Assembly: GCF_040253635.1 (NCBI RefSeq)
Contig: NZ_JBEJGX010000003.1
Span: 3,720,001 to 3,784,000, forward strand
Length of the DNA: 64,000 nt
DNA from: Streptomyces sp. Edi2
GTDB taxonomy: Bacteria; Actinomycetota; Actinomycetes; Streptomycetales; Streptomycetaceae
Direction: 5' to 3'
Below the pieces are notes generated by a model. That model made no database searches and had not been told where the DNA came from. It saw only the letters and a list, made by a program, of their open reading frames with translations. Shown piece after piece: positions 8,585-16,883 of the stretch. Within the stretch, counting starts at the first letter, position 1. Every line of letters starts with the position of its first letter. The position numbers and the translations under genes are program-made.

Positions 8585-8998
8585 CTATGCGGTGGCGTCG
8601 ATTTCGGCGATCAGGGCTTCGATGCGGGTCTTGATCTGGTCGCGGATGGGCCGGACGGCCTCGACGCCCTTGCCTGCGGGGTCTTCCAGGGCCCAGTCGA
8701 GGTAGGTCTTGCCGGGGAAGACCGGGCAGGCGTCGCCGCAGCCCATGGTGACGACGTAGTCGGATGCCTGGACGGCTTCGGTGGTCAGGACCTTCGGGGT
8801 CTGGGCGGTGATGTCGATGCCGGCTTCGGCCATCGCCGCAACGACGGCCGGGTTCACGGCGCCAGCGGGGGCGGAACCTGCCGAGCGGACCTCCACCTTG
8901 TCCTGGGCGAGGTGGGTGAGGAAGGCGGCGGCCATCTGGGAGCGTCCGGCGTTGTGGACGCAGACGAACAGCACCGACGGTTTGCGGGGGTCAGTCAC
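8585..8998 (-). CDS. arsC: Arsenate reductase (LMW-phosphatase fold)
   Basis: 137 residues. The P-loop CVHNAGRSQ (C13 to R19) is the CX5R anion site of arsenate reductases related to low-molecular-weight phosphatases. TMGCGDACP (C87, C91) supplies further cysteines for the disulfide relay, and DWALEDPAGK has the conserved Asp. It reduces As(V) to As(III), which Acr3 next door exports. Whether mycothiol or thioredoxin regenerates it is not decided here; the C87/C91 spacing fits either. It overlaps acr3 by 8 bp and is the last gene of the arsR-acr3-arsC operon. Confidence 0.93.
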   Translation of the reverse strand: MTDPRKPSVLFVCVHNAGRSQMAAAFLTHLAQDKVEVRSAGSAPAGAVNPAVVAAMAEAGIDITAQTPKVLTTEAVQASDYVVTMGCGDACPVFPGKTYLDWALEDPAGKGVEAVRPIRDQIKTRIEALIAEIDATA

Positions 8999-10109
8999 GG
9001 GCGGGCTCCTTCAGGCCGGCCGGCTCGGCGGCCGGGGCGGTGTCGGGGAAGAGGCGGCGGGCGGCGAGGGCGACGTAGACGAGGCCGATCAGCACCGGCA
9101 CCTCGATGAGAGGGCCGACGACGCCGGCCAGGGCCTGGCCGGATGTCGCGCCGAAGGTCGCGATGGCAACGGCGATGGCGAGTTCGAAGTTGTTGCCGGC
9201 CGCGGTGAACGCCAGCGTCGTCGTGCGCGGGTAGTTCAGGCCGACGGCCTTGCCCAGGGCCATGGACCCGGCCCACATGAGAGCGAAGTACACCAGCAGG
9301 GGCAGCGCGATCCGGGCGACGTCGAGAGGCTTTGAGGTGACGGCGTCGCCCTGGAGGGCGAAGAGCACGACGATCGTGAACAGCAGCCCGTAGAGGGCGA
9401 AGGGGCCGATGCGGGGGATCAGCTTTGTCTCGTACCAGGTGCGGCCCTTGGCCTTCTCGCCCAGGCGGCGGGTGAGGAAGCCTGCGGCCAGGGGGATGCC
9501 GAGGAAGATCAGCACGCTGCGGGCGATCTCCCACACCGAGATGTTCAGTCCGGTCTGCTGCAGGCCGAGCCAGCCGGGCAGGACGGAGAGGTAGAACCAG
9601 CCCAGCAGGCTGAAGGCGAGGACCTGGAAGACGGAGTTCAGGGCGACCAGGACGGCGGCGGCCTCGCGGTCGCCGCAGGCCAGGTCGTTCCAGATGATGA
9701 CCATGGCGATGCAGCGGGCCAGCCCGACGATGATCAGCCCGGTCCGGTACTCCGGCAGGTCGGGCAGGAAGATCCACGCGAGCGCGAACATCACGGCGGG
9801 GCCGAGAATCCAGTTGATCACCAGTGAGGGGATCAGCAGGCGCTGGTCGCGGGTGACGGTGTCCAGGCGGTCATAGCGGACCTTGGCCAGCACCGGATAC
9901 ATCATCACCAGCAGCCCGAGCGCGATCGGCAGCGAGACGCCGGTGATCGTCACCTTCGCCAGCGCATCGCCCAGGCCCGGGACGAGTCGGCCCAGGCCGA
10001 GGCCGGCGCCCATGGCCAGCAGGATCCACACCGCAAGGAAGCGGTCCAGGAAGGACAGCCTGGCCGCGACCGGCCCCGCAGGCGCGGGCTCAGTCGTCTT
10101 CCCGGTCAT
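8991..10109 (-). CDS. acr3: ACR3-family arsenite efflux permease
   Basis: 372 residues with about ten hydrophobic helices. It begins LSFLDRFLAVWILLAMGAGLGLGRLVP, the standard ACR3 opening. GLARCIAMVIIWNDLACGD carries the conserved cysteine of the ACR3 transport helix, and FTAAGNNFELAIAVAIATFG is the second family signature. It extrudes arsenite across the membrane using the proton gradient. Start and stop overlap arsR (4 bp) and arsC (8 bp), so the three are translated as one unit. The C-terminal tail past residue 350 is basic and short. Confidence 0.95.
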   Translation of the reverse strand: MTGKTTEPAPAGPVAARLSFLDRFLAVWILLAMGAGLGLGRLVPGLGDALAKVTITGVSLPIALGLLVMMYPVLAKVRYDRLDTVTRDQRLLIPSLVINWILGPAVMFALAWIFLPDLPEYRTGLIIVGLARCIAMVIIWNDLACGDREAAAVLVALNSVFQVLAFSLLGWFYLSVLPGWLGLQQTGLNISVWEIARSVLIFLGIPLAAGFLTRRLGEKAKGRTWYETKLIPRIGPFALYGLLFTIVVLFALQGDAVTSKPLDVARIALPLLVYFALMWAGSMALGKAVGLNYPRTTTLAFTAAGNNFELAIAVAIATFGATSGQALAGVVGPLIEVPVLIGLVYVALAARRLFPDTAPAAEPAGLKEPARD

Positions 10110-10507
10110 GAGGTGATGCCCGCGGGCGTCTCGGTGAGCTGGGGAAGAGGCTCTCCGGCGGAGCGGGTCAGGATGCCGGCGAGGCGGTCGGTCATCTGAG
10201 GAAGCAGCCGGTAATAAACCCAGGTCCCGCGGCGTTCGGAGTCGATGAGTCCGGCCTGCCTCAGGTGCTTGAGGTGGTGGGAGATCGTCGGCTGGGACAG
10301 GTCGAAGGCGGGCGTCAGGTCACACACGCACACCTCACCGCCGGCCCGGGAGGCGATCATCGACAGCAGTCGCAGCCGCACCGGATCCCCGAGGGCTTTG
10401 AAGACCTTCGACAGCTCGGCGGCCTGCTCTTCGTCCAGCGGCGCGGTCAGCAGCCCCGGGCAGCACTCCTGGGTCTGGCCGAGCACCTCAAGCTCTTGAT
10501 TCGACAT
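10106..10507 (-). CDS. arsR: ArsR arsenic-responsive repressor
   Basis: 133 residues, winged HTH of the ArsR/SmtB family. EVCVCDLTPAFDLSQPTISHHLKHLRQAGLI holds the CxC arsenite ligand at the start of the recognition region, and the wing is ERRGTWVYYRL. The N-terminus carries another pair, CCPG (C15-C16). As(III) binding would release the operator in the divergent arsR/arsI region. No good ribosome site precedes ATG 10507, so the mRNA may be leaderless. It overlaps acr3 by 4 bp. Confidence 0.93.
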   Translation of the reverse strand: MSNQELEVLGQTQECCPGLLTAPLDEEQAAELSKVFKALGDPVRLRLLSMIASRAGGEVCVCDLTPAFDLSQPTISHHLKHLRQAGLIDSERRGTWVYYRLLPQMTDRLAGILTRSAGEPLPQLTETPAGITS

Positions 10508-10585
10508 GCGTCTATGTTGACGAACTTCAATTCAAGGCGCAAGCTTGCATCGATAGACATCGATACAACGTGCTGGGAGGCCGTC
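10508..10585. promoter_or_regulatory. Divergent ars promoter/operator region
   Basis: 78 bp between arsR and arsI. CATCGATA occurs twice in direct order (about 10548-10566), each containing the ATCGAT palindrome; this is the probable ArsR operator. TTGACG at 10517 could be a -35 for arsI, but no clear -10 follows at standard spacing. GGGAGG five bases before the arsI ATG is its ribosome site. Confidence 0.55.
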
Positions 10586-11059
10586 ATGCCCCGTGTGCAG
10601 CTCGCCCTCAACGTCCCCGATCTTGAGGCGTCGGTGGAGTTCTACGCCAAGCTGTTCGGCGTCGAGCCGGCCAAGCGCCGCCCTGGATACGCCAACTTCG
10701 CCGTCGTCGAGCCGCCGCTGAAGCTCGTCCTCATCGAAGGCGAGGCGGGCCAGGAGACCCGCCTGGACCACCTCGGTGTCGAGGTCGGCTCCACCGAGCA
10801 GGTCCATGCCGCAACCGACCGCCTGGTGGAAGCGGGGCTTGCGACCTTCGAGGAGAACGACACCTCCTGCTGCTACGCCCTCCAGGACAAGGTGTGGGTG
10901 CACGGCCCCGGCAAGGAGCCCTGGGAGGTCTACGCCGTCAAGGCCGACGCCGGCCAGCTGGGCAAGAGCGACATCCCGGGTAGCGGCGCCTGCTGCGGCA
11001 GCCAATCCGCTGCCGAGCCCTCCGAGCCGGCTTCCGGTTGCGCCTGCGGCAGCAGCTGA
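10586..11059 (+). CDS. arsI: ArsI/CadI-type dioxygenase (C-As lyase family)
   Basis: 157 residues from ATG 10586 (GGGAGG at 5 nt). One vicinal-oxygen-chelate fold of two modules. The likely iron ligands Q5, H62 and E114 and the vicinal pair C95-C96 in DTSCCYALQDKVWV fall at the spacing known for ArsI, which splits methyl or aryl groups from trivalent organoarsenicals. CadI proteins share the fold, so cadmium or arsenic induction is equally expected. The last 25 residues are Cys-rich (GACCGSQ then SGCACGSS), a metal-binding tail. It is divergent from arsR and under the same operator region. Confidence 0.88.
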   Translation: MPRVQLALNVPDLEASVEFYAKLFGVEPAKRRPGYANFAVVEPPLKLVLIEGEAGQETRLDHLGVEVGSTEQVHAATDRLVEAGLATFEENDTSCCYALQDKVWVHGPGKEPWEVYAVKADAGQLGKSDIPGSGACCGSQSAAEPSEPASGCACGSS

Positions 11060-11079
11060 CCGACCCGGCCGGGGCGTGC

Positions 11080-11350
11080 AGCGCGTCGCACGAGCGCTGA
11101 GCCGCCGGCGCCTGACGGGCAGCGCCACTGCAGGGCGATCCAGCCGTCCGGGATCCAGCCGTCCACGTACGCCTCCAGGAACAGCTCCAGGTCACTTACC
11201 GCCAAGTGCCCGACGCGGTCGGCGATTTGGCCGTACGGGAGCCAGACGAGCGGCACTCCGACGTCGATTTCGGGCGCTGCCGCCACGAACTGTGGTCCAA
11301 CAGCGGCCGCGTCCACGAACGCGCCTTCCTCGACGACGGCACCAGCACCC
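11080..11350 (-). pseudogene. Remnant of an unknown acidic protein
   Basis: The leftward frame reads EEGAFVDAAAVGPQFV, then PEIDVGVPLVWLPYGQIADRVGHLAVSDLELFLEAYVDGWIPDGWIALQW. It has normal Streptomyces codon use and a protein-like composition, but it runs on without stop into the antisense of arsI, and no start is clear. I read it as the tail of a decayed gene of unknown family. Confidence 0.35.
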
Positions 11351-11359
11351 TCATCCCCC

Positions 11360-11797
11360 CTGTCCGCCGGCAAACTCGAACGCCGCGCCAGCACCCACAC
11401 CCACCGCTGGTACCACCTGCTCGACATCCCCTGCCCCCGCGGCCCCCATCAGCACCGCGAGTCCGTCGGCGTCGCCAGCACCATCGGCGCACAGAGCCAG
11501 GGCCAAAGCGACACCGAGACCGGCTTCCACCGCGCCGAAAACCTCCTCCAGATCCCCGACAACACCGCCGTCCACCAGACCCTCTACGGCGACCGCGAAG
11601 ACACCGAAGCCGGCTTCTCCCCACTCGACCGCTCCCTGTGGAACCGCCGCATGATCGCCTTCGGCGCCGAAGCCCAAAGCCTCGTCATCCTCGGCTTCCT
11701 CCCCACCCAGAACGCCACCAGCGCAGCCCGCCACCAAGAAGACCCCACCTGCTCCGACGCCCACACCGAGACAGCAGACCTCAGCGGCGACCGATGA
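11360..11797 (+). pseudogene. Start-less remnant of an unknown protein
   Basis: A rightward frame with C-rich third positions is open from 11060 to the TGA at 11795. It reads KLERRASTHTHRWYHLLDIP, then ETGFHRAENLLQIPDNTAVHQ and SLWNRRMIAFGAEAQSLVILGFLP. There is no ATG, GTG or TTG at a sensible position before 11651. It is probably the 3' part of a gene truncated next to the tRNA, a common sign of repeated island turnover. Family not recognised. Confidence 0.35.
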
Positions 11798-11951
11798 GCA
11801 GCCTCACGATCATGAACTGAGCCGAGGCGCCCACCACACCCCAGCCCCATCCGCTACCCTGTCTGGGACCGCCGCTCGCGGCGGTCCGCTCCCTTGCCAG
11901 GAACCGGATGAACATCACTCAGAGTATTCATCCACGTTTTACGCAAGCCCC

Positions 11952-12027
11952 GCCTCCGTAGCTCAGGGGATAGAGCACCGCTCTCCTAAAGCGGGTGTCG
12001 CAGGTTCGAATCCTGCCGGGGGCACCA
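11952..12027 (+). tRNA. tRNA-Arg(CCT), with encoded CCA
   Basis: A cloverleaf folds from G11952. The acceptor GCCTCCG pairs with CGGGGGC, the D arm is GCTCAGGGGATAGAGC, the anticodon loop is CTCCTAA (anticodon CCT), and the T arm is GCAGGTTCGAATCCTGC. The discriminator is A12024 and CCA is encoded at 12025-12027. Its 3' half (11983-12025) is the left attachment core of the AICE and is repeated at the right end, so integration rebuilt a complete tRNA. Confidence 0.97.
11983..12025 (+). repeat. attL core (43 bp, tRNA-Arg 3' half)
   Basis: Identical over 43 bp to 35427-35469. It covers the anticodon loop, variable region, T arm and acceptor 3' strand. The integrase gene begins its 3' end only 130 bp away, inside the element. 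Confidence 0.95.
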
Positions 12028-12055
12028 TGCGCCGCCTATGCGGCGGATACGACGA

Positions 12056-12095
12056 AGGCCCAGGTCAGCCGGTGAAGAACCGGATGCCTGGGCCT
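12056..12095 (+). terminator. Hairpin downstream of the tRNA, supplied by the element
   Basis: AGGCCCAGG (12056-12064) pairs with CCTGGGCCT (12087-12095), with an inner CCGG/CCGG stem. A smaller GCCGC-CTAT-GCGGC hairpin precedes it at about 12031. It lies inside the element and would end tRNA transcription before int antisense; the host's own terminator now sits beyond attR. Confidence 0.6.
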
Positions 12096-12134
12096 CAATC
12101 GTTCTCGGGTCGGGATCACGCCGCCGAAGCCGTC

Positions 12135-12154
12135 GTGCCAGATCCGTGCCAGAT
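12135..12154. repeat. Probable integrase arm-type site pair, left end
   Basis: Two direct copies of GTGCCAGAT separated by CC, 110 bp inside attL and touching the int stop codon. The same 20-bp pair with one change lies 104 bp inside attR (35304-35323). Paired direct repeats in both attP arms are typical of tyrosine-integrase arm sites. Confidence 0.75.
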
Positions 12155-13320
12155 CAGTTGATCTTGTCTCCGTAGGGCGACTCCCCATCCTTCTTGGAGC
12201 CCTTCGCCTTCTTCGACTTCTTGATCAGCCGGTCGACGTGATCCGCGATCTCCTGATCCCGTCCGCCGACGAGGTGCTGATAGATCATGGCGGCTCGTAC
12301 GGTCGAGTGACCCATACGTGTCATCAGCTCCCGCGTGGTGGCGCCACCAGTCGCGGCCAGGCTGTTGCCCGTGTGCCGCAGATCGTGGAAATGGACACCC
12401 TTGGCCCCGGCCCCCTTGAGCGCCGCCGTCCACGTGTCATGGAAGTTATTCCGGCGCAGCCTGCCGCCCTTCGGGCCGACGAACAGCAGTCCCGACCGGC
12501 CGTCCTCTCCGAAGATCCGCAGGTGTTCCTTGATCTCCGGAACGAGCGACGCAGGGAACGAGACGGTACGGACACCTGCCTCGCTCTTCGGTGCCTTGAC
12601 CTCCAACTTCCCCGACTGCGGCTCCGCCTGAGCCCGCCGCACCTGGACGAAGCGTCCCTCCAGGTCGACATCTCGCCGTTGCAGGGCAGCCAGCTCCCCA
12701 AACCGCATGCCGGTGAAGGCAGCCAGCAGCACCATCGCGCGGTAGCGCCCCTCGATCGCGCCGGCCACGGCGAACACCTCCTCAACCGTGAGTACGGGGC
12801 GCTCTGCCGACTTGGTGATGCCGGCGCCCTTGATACGGCACGGATTGCGTTGGATCAGCCCGTCGTCGACGGCGGTGTTCAGCGCCGCCCGCAGAATTTG
12901 GTACGCCTTCACCACGGTGGCTTCACCGACTCCCGCCTCCAGCAGTTCGGCCCGCCAGCGTCGAACGCGCGGGGTGTCGATCTCCCCCACCGTCAGATCC
13001 CCAAGGTGCGGTCGGATGTGCAGCCTGATGACGCCGCCGTTTCGACCCCGCGTGGTCGACGCGTAGTTCCGCTCACGGAACCACTGGTCGATGAAGTCGC
13101 CGAAGCTGACCTTCCCCGCATCCGGATCGACCCAGCGACCGCGAACGATGTCGGCTTCGATCTCCGACAGCTTGACCTCGGCATCCCGCTTGGTCGGGTA
13201 AGTCCGATCGCCCTTACGCAGTTGCTTGGTCACCGGGTCCGGGTAGCGGATCTGCCAGCGGCCCGAGGGAAGTTGCCGAACCGCACCGAACCGCCGCTTG
13301 CGACCACTGTTGTTGGGCAT
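12154..13320 (-). CDS. int: Tyrosine site-specific integrase
   Basis: 388 residues. The N-terminal arm-binding region is rich in basic residues, followed by the SAM-like core-binding domain (GDFIDQWFRERNYASTTRGRNGGVIRLHI). In the catalytic domain, R lies in TGMRFGELAALQRRD, the HxxR box is HDLRHTGNS, and the nucleophile Y is in RAAMIYQHLVGG. It recombines attP with the tRNA-Arg(CCT) core and, with Xis, reverses it. Its 3' end is next to attL, as expected. The ATG overlaps the xis stop by one base. Confidence 0.96.
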   Translation of the reverse strand: MPNNSGRKRRFGAVRQLPSGRWQIRYPDPVTKQLRKGDRTYPTKRDAEVKLSEIEADIVRGRWVDPDAGKVSFGDFIDQWFRERNYASTTRGRNGGVIRLHIRPHLGDLTVGEIDTPRVRRWRAELLEAGVGEATVVKAYQILRAALNTAVDDGLIQRNPCRIKGAGITKSAERPVLTVEEVFAVAGAIEGRYRAMVLLAAFTGMRFGELAALQRRDVDLEGRFVQVRRAQAEPQSGKLEVKAPKSEAGVRTVSFPASLVPEIKEHLRIFGEDGRSGLLFVGPKGGRLRRNNFHDTWTAALKGAGAKGVHFHDLRHTGNSLAATGGATTRELMTRMGHSTVRAAMIYQHLVGGRDQEIADHVDRLIKKSKKAKGSKKDGESPYGDKIN

Positions 13321-13526
13321 CAGGCCACCGCCCTTCCGCGACGCCGACTGATGGGATTGGTGGTGTGGAGCGCGATGAAGTCCTCAAGCTCCCGTTCCGG
13401 AATGCGTACGTGACGTCCGACGTGGACGAAAGTGATCCGACGCTCGGAAATGAGACGCCGAGGGAAGCGCACCGAGGTGCCGAGCCGTTCGGCCACCTGC
13501 TCCACGGTCAGGAGCCGGCCGCTCAT
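13320..13526 (-). CDS. xis: Excisionase (MerR/AlpA-like HTH)
   Basis: 68 residues from ATG 13526: MSGRLLTVEQVAERLGTSVRFPRRLISERRITFVHVGRHVRIPERELEDFI is summarised here by its key parts, LTVEQVAERLGTS (helix-turn-helix) and HVGRHVRIPERELEDF (wing). The fold is that of the short winged-helix excisionases that bend attL/attR. The usual R/W after the turn is VRFPRR here. It overlaps repSA (ATGA) and int (TGATG), so Xis and Int levels are linked by coupled translation. Confidence 0.9.
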   Translation of the reverse strand: MSGRLLTVEQVAERLGTSVRFPRRLISERRITFVHVGRHVRIPERELEDFIALHTTNPISRRRGRAVA

Positions 13527-14881
13527 GCGGACACCTCCGTTCGCGAGGCCCGGACACCGGCCGCGATCAGCTCCTCGGCCAGCGAGTAACCGCGACCCAC
13601 AAACCTCCACTGGCCGATGGCCACCGTCGGACGATCTCCGAGCCCGAGCGCTTCCAACTGCTCCTGCGCACGATGTTCGGCACGAGCCTGCCGAAGCGCA
13701 GTGAGAGTGGTGGAGTACTGCCGCGACTTGGTCGAGAAGTGGCCGCCGTACCCGAGCATGTGGGCCCACTGGCGCAACCGCAGGGCCTCGAACTCTGACA
13801 GCCCGCCCAGCCACCAGCAGGTGGCGATCATCCGCCGCGTGTGAGCGCGTACGGGCAGCGTGGCGAGGTCAGTCGAACGGTGAATCCTCCCGTCGACCGC
13901 GCCGGCCGCCTCCGCTCCCTTGGTCGCGTACTTGGCGATGTACGCCGCCACGGCCGCGGACGTCAGCCGCTCCCCCACACCGAATTCCTTGATGGGGCGT
14001 ACGTCGATCTGCTGCCCGAAGCGAAGCGTCCGGTCTCCGATCACATCGCCACCAGGTGCCGGGAGGCTGACGCGTCCGACGGCTTCATTCACCGCGTCAG
14101 TCAGGAGCTGGGTTGAGGCCCAACCGGGCGGAGGGGAGTTCGCGCCTTCCGGACCGTCCAAGCGGATCACGGCGTGGAAGTGGACCAGGCCCCGACGCTG
14201 GTACTCGGCAACCTTGGCGTACGCGAGCCGGAGCAGAGCACCGAGGCCGGTACGGGTGACGCCGATCCTGCGGGCGAGTTCCCGCCGCAGCTCCATCGCG
14301 AACCGATGCCAGAGCTGCCCGGCGAGCGCCTGCCAGAGCACAGCCCCCGCGTAGTCGTAGCACTGCGGGCACAGCGGCTCCCCGATTTCCGGATCACCCT
14401 CGGCATGGCGGATGAAGCAACCGATCGGAACATCGTGCGGGCAGCTCTCCCCCACCTTGCGCGGTCGACAGGCACGCAGCCGACCGTTGCGTTCGCGCCG
14501 CGTGTGGACCGGGCCGAAGCCAGGAGCGGTGAGGGTGAGGAAGACCCGAGGGTGGGCGCTGACCTCCGGACTGGTCTCCTTGCCGCCGACCAGTCCGGCA
14601 CGGATCAGCTGGTACGTATCCGCCCGGTACAGGCGGGCACAGGTCGGGCAGACACTCGTCCGCCGGTTGCCACATGCGGTGAGCAGTCGGCCGCCCCGGC
14701 CGTCCGAGGCGAAGGAGTGCAGGACCTCGCCTGTCCTCGCGTCGGCCAGGGTCGTGTTGCCGACCAGGTGAATCGGATTCGTGCAGCCGCCGAGGCGCAC
14801 GATGCTGCGCTGCCAAGCGTCGAAGTCACCCAGCACGGCTCGTTCCGCGAGGGCAGCGGCGCCCTTCGAGACCTGGTTCAT
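13523..14881 (-). CDS. repSA: RepSA-like replication initiator
   Basis: 452 residues from ATG 14881, with GGAGG six bases upstream; the longer open frame is not used. Features are ACGNRRTSVCPTCARLYRADTYQLI (CxxC zinc site), FLTLTAPGFGPVHTRR, and the metal-binding HUH-type motif LVHFHAVIRLDG, as in RepSA of pSAM2. AAYIAKYATKGAE is the usual motif with the candidate catalytic Tyr. It starts replication of the excised circle, by a rolling-circle mode in relatives. It is coupled to genes on both sides by ATGA overlaps. Confidence 0.93.
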   Translation of the reverse strand: MNQVSKGAAALAERAVLGDFDAWQRSIVRLGGCTNPIHLVGNTTLADARTGEVLHSFASDGRGGRLLTACGNRRTSVCPTCARLYRADTYQLIRAGLVGGKETSPEVSAHPRVFLTLTAPGFGPVHTRRERNGRLRACRPRKVGESCPHDVPIGCFIRHAEGDPEIGEPLCPQCYDYAGAVLWQALAGQLWHRFAMELRRELARRIGVTRTGLGALLRLAYAKVAEYQRRGLVHFHAVIRLDGPEGANSPPPGWASTQLLTDAVNEAVGRVSLPAPGGDVIGDRTLRFGQQIDVRPIKEFGVGERLTSAAVAAYIAKYATKGAEAAGAVDGRIHRSTDLATLPVRAHTRRMIATCWWLGGLSEFEALRLRQWAHMLGYGGHFSTKSRQYSTTLTALRQARAEHRAQEQLEALGLGDRPTVAIGQWRFVGRGYSLAEELIAAGVRASRTEVSA

Positions 14882-15273
14882 CGCGGACCTCCGAACGCCT
14901 GGGCCATGACCGTGGCAATGGCTTCGGGCCGTGTCTTGGCGCTGAATCGGAGGGTCGGGTCGGTCAGCCAGAGAGCTGCCGCATGGGCCGGGCAGAGTCG
15001 CTGCTCGCGGTTCGCGGTGTCGACGAGGACGACCTCTGCACGGCCAACGCAAGTCGGGCGTTCGGCTTCGCGCAGTTCGCACCGAGGAGGCGGGAATTTG
15101 CGTGACGGATTGCCGGTGGTCAAAGTGTGGGTGCTCCTTCTACTGCTCATGTGGCGGTTGGAGTGGGTTCCTGACAGGGTCGGGTTTGGCGACTTCGCGC
15201 CCCGTCGGGAGCCCTTCATACGGACGTCTGCTGGGCTGCTCGGCCCAGGTCGAACGCGGGGTACTGCGGGCAC
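14878..15273 (-). CDS. Small Cys-containing AICE protein, unknown role
   Basis: 131 residues from GTG 15273, chosen for the ideal AAGGAGG seven bases upstream; ATG 15150 would give a 90-residue form. The first 60 residues are basic and Ser/Pro-rich. The conserved-looking part reads PPRCELREAERPTCVGRAEVVLVD, then EQRLCPAHAAALWL, a C-x9-C...CPAH pattern suggesting one zinc site. The stop overlaps repSA (ATGA), so it probably aids replication or transfer. No family recognised. Confidence 0.6.
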   Translation of the reverse strand: MPAVPRVRPGPSSPADVRMKGSRRGAKSPNPTLSGTHSNRHMSSRRSTHTLTTGNPSRKFPPPRCELREAERPTCVGRAEVVLVDTANREQRLCPAHAAALWLTDPTLRFSAKTRPEAIATVMAQAFGGPR

Positions 15274-15302
15274 TGCGGTACCTCCTTCACTGCGTGATGC
15301 GG

Positions 15303-15497
15303 TCAGAGGTGGAGTTGACCGAGGAAGCCACCCACCCCGTTGAGTGCGGACATGACGAACGGTGCGGCTGCGGTCTTGGCGACGAGGAACCCGAAGCCCC
15401 CGGAGAGCAGGACCTCGGCCCACCGCAGATAGCGGATGCGCAGCAGGAACCAGATCAGGAGGCCGAGCAGGAGCACGGCCGACATCGAAACGAGCAC
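15303..15497 (-). CDS. Small membrane protein, Spd-like (plasmid spread)
   Basis: 64 residues from GTG 15497 with AGGG seven bases upstream. Two hydrophobic helices (SAVLLLGLLIWFLL and EVLLSGGFGFLVA) flank a short basic loop RIRYLRWA. Its place between traB and repSA and its size match the spd genes of Streptomyces conjugative elements, which help DNA spread along the recipient hypha. The assignment is by context and topology. Confidence 0.65.
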   Translation of the reverse strand: MLVSMSAVLLLGLLIWFLLRIRYLRWAEVLLSGGFGFLVAKTAAAPFVMSALNGVGGFLGQLHL

Positions 15498-15509
15498 GGC
15501 ACTTCCCTC

Positions 15510-16883
15510 TCATTCGTCTTCGTCGCGGTCTGGACGTGCGAAGGGAATGGTCATGCCGGGGGACGTACCGCCGATGGCGTCGACCAGTTCGGGGATGTAC
15601 GGGGCGAGGTGCGCGTACTCGGCCGCAGTCGCTTCCGCTTCGGTCTCTGAGATCAAGTGGGAACGGGCCCGTTCCCAGCCGTCTCCCGAGGCGATGACGG
15701 CTGTCCCCGCTTGCTCCGGCGTGATTGCCTGAGCTGCCTTCAGTGCGTCCGGGTTAAGATCTCCGAGCGCCATCTCTGCGGTTCCGGGATCGGCGACCCG
15801 ATGGCAGACGCGTCCGCCCAGTTGAGCCCGTAGGGCAGTGACGCCCGGTCCGAGGTCCGAGCCGACTCGCTGCCCGGCGACGACGAGATACACACCCAGC
15901 GCCGCGCCAAGCTGAGCCAGCCGGATCAAGGCCGTACTGGCAGCCTGCGCTTCGTCCTTCTCAGTGCGGTTGGCGATGAGAAACAATTCCGCGATCTCGT
16001 CCACGATCACAACGACCGGAACAGGTTGCTCCTTCTCCGCCAGGCCCCAGATGTTGCGGACGTGGGAGGCCCGGCAGATCGCCATGCGGTCGAGCGTGAG
16101 GTCCACCAGCGCGCCCAGGAGCTTCACCGCCTGACTTCGGTTGGTCGCGAGTGCGGAGAGGCGAGGGCCATAGAGCGACAGCTCCATGCCACCCTTGCAA
16201 TCGATTCCGATCAGGGCGACGTGTTGCGGAGCCAGCCCGGCGACGAGTGCGTTGATCAGTGTCGACTTTCCCGACCGTGTGGCCCCGACGATCAGCCAGT
16301 GCGGGACACGCCGCAGGTCCAGGACCCATTGCGATCCGGTCTCCAGAGCACCGACCACCACGCGTAGGAGCCGACCGGGGCCGCGCTGCATGGGTACCCG
16401 CGGCTCCTTCAGCGGGTCGGTGGCCGAAGCCACGATCCGCACCACACCGGGCTTGTACGCCGTGACCCGCACCGCGTGAACCTGCCAGTCCTCCGCCATC
16501 GCAGGCGCCGCCTTGGCGAAGCTCTCAGGCACCTGCCCCGGAAGCAGCCTCACCAGGAACCAGAACCCTTGCGCCGTCGGATGCAGGGCACTACGTCGTG
16601 GAACCCGGGGCTGCGGAGGCGCCGCCCCCTTCCCCACGAGCCCGGAGACCACGACGAGCGCGGCCTTACGGCTCACTGCCAGCCCGCAGCCGGCCATCAA
16701 CGGCCGCCAGGTGCGGGCGACATGCAAGCAGGCCAAGGGATATCCGACGATCACCCACCAGGCCACCGGGTAACGGCGCCGCAGGCCCGGGCCCGCGATG
16801 AGCAGGCCCAACGCCAGCACGGCCACCACAACCAGGAGCCAACTCCCAGCGGTCCTGCTGCTAGCGGCAGCAAGGGCTATCAC
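15510..16883 (-). CDS. traB: TraB/TraSA FtsK-like DNA translocase
   Basis: 457 residues. Two N-terminal membrane helices (SWLLVVVAVLALGLLIAG and VAWWVIVGYPLACLHVA) lead to an FtsK/SpoIIIE ATPase domain with Walker A GATRSGKST, Walker B VVVIVDEIAEL, and the downstream AGQRVGSDLGPGVTALRAQLGGRV arginine-finger region. In Streptomyces elements a single such protein moves double-stranded DNA between mycelia by recognising short clt repeats. The gamma-like C-terminal DNA-reading domain is short or absent to my eye. The start overlaps the SCO3933-type gene (ATGA). Confidence 0.94.
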   Translation of the reverse strand: MIALAAASSRTAGSWLLVVVAVLALGLLIAGPGLRRRYPVAWWVIVGYPLACLHVARTWRPLMAGCGLAVSRKAALVVVSGLVGKGAAPPQPRVPRRSALHPTAQGFWFLVRLLPGQVPESFAKAAPAMAEDWQVHAVRVTAYKPGVVRIVASATDPLKEPRVPMQRGPGRLLRVVVGALETGSQWVLDLRRVPHWLIVGATRSGKSTLINALVAGLAPQHVALIGIDCKGGMELSLYGPRLSALATNRSQAVKLLGALVDLTLDRMAICRASHVRNIWGLAEKEQPVPVVVIVDEIAELFLIANRTEKDEAQAASTALIRLAQLGAALGVYLVVAGQRVGSDLGPGVTALRAQLGGRVCHRVADPGTAEMALGDLNPDALKAAQAITPEQAGTAVIASGDGWERARSHLISETEAEATAAEYAHLAPYIPELVDAIGGTSPGMTIPFARPDRDEDE

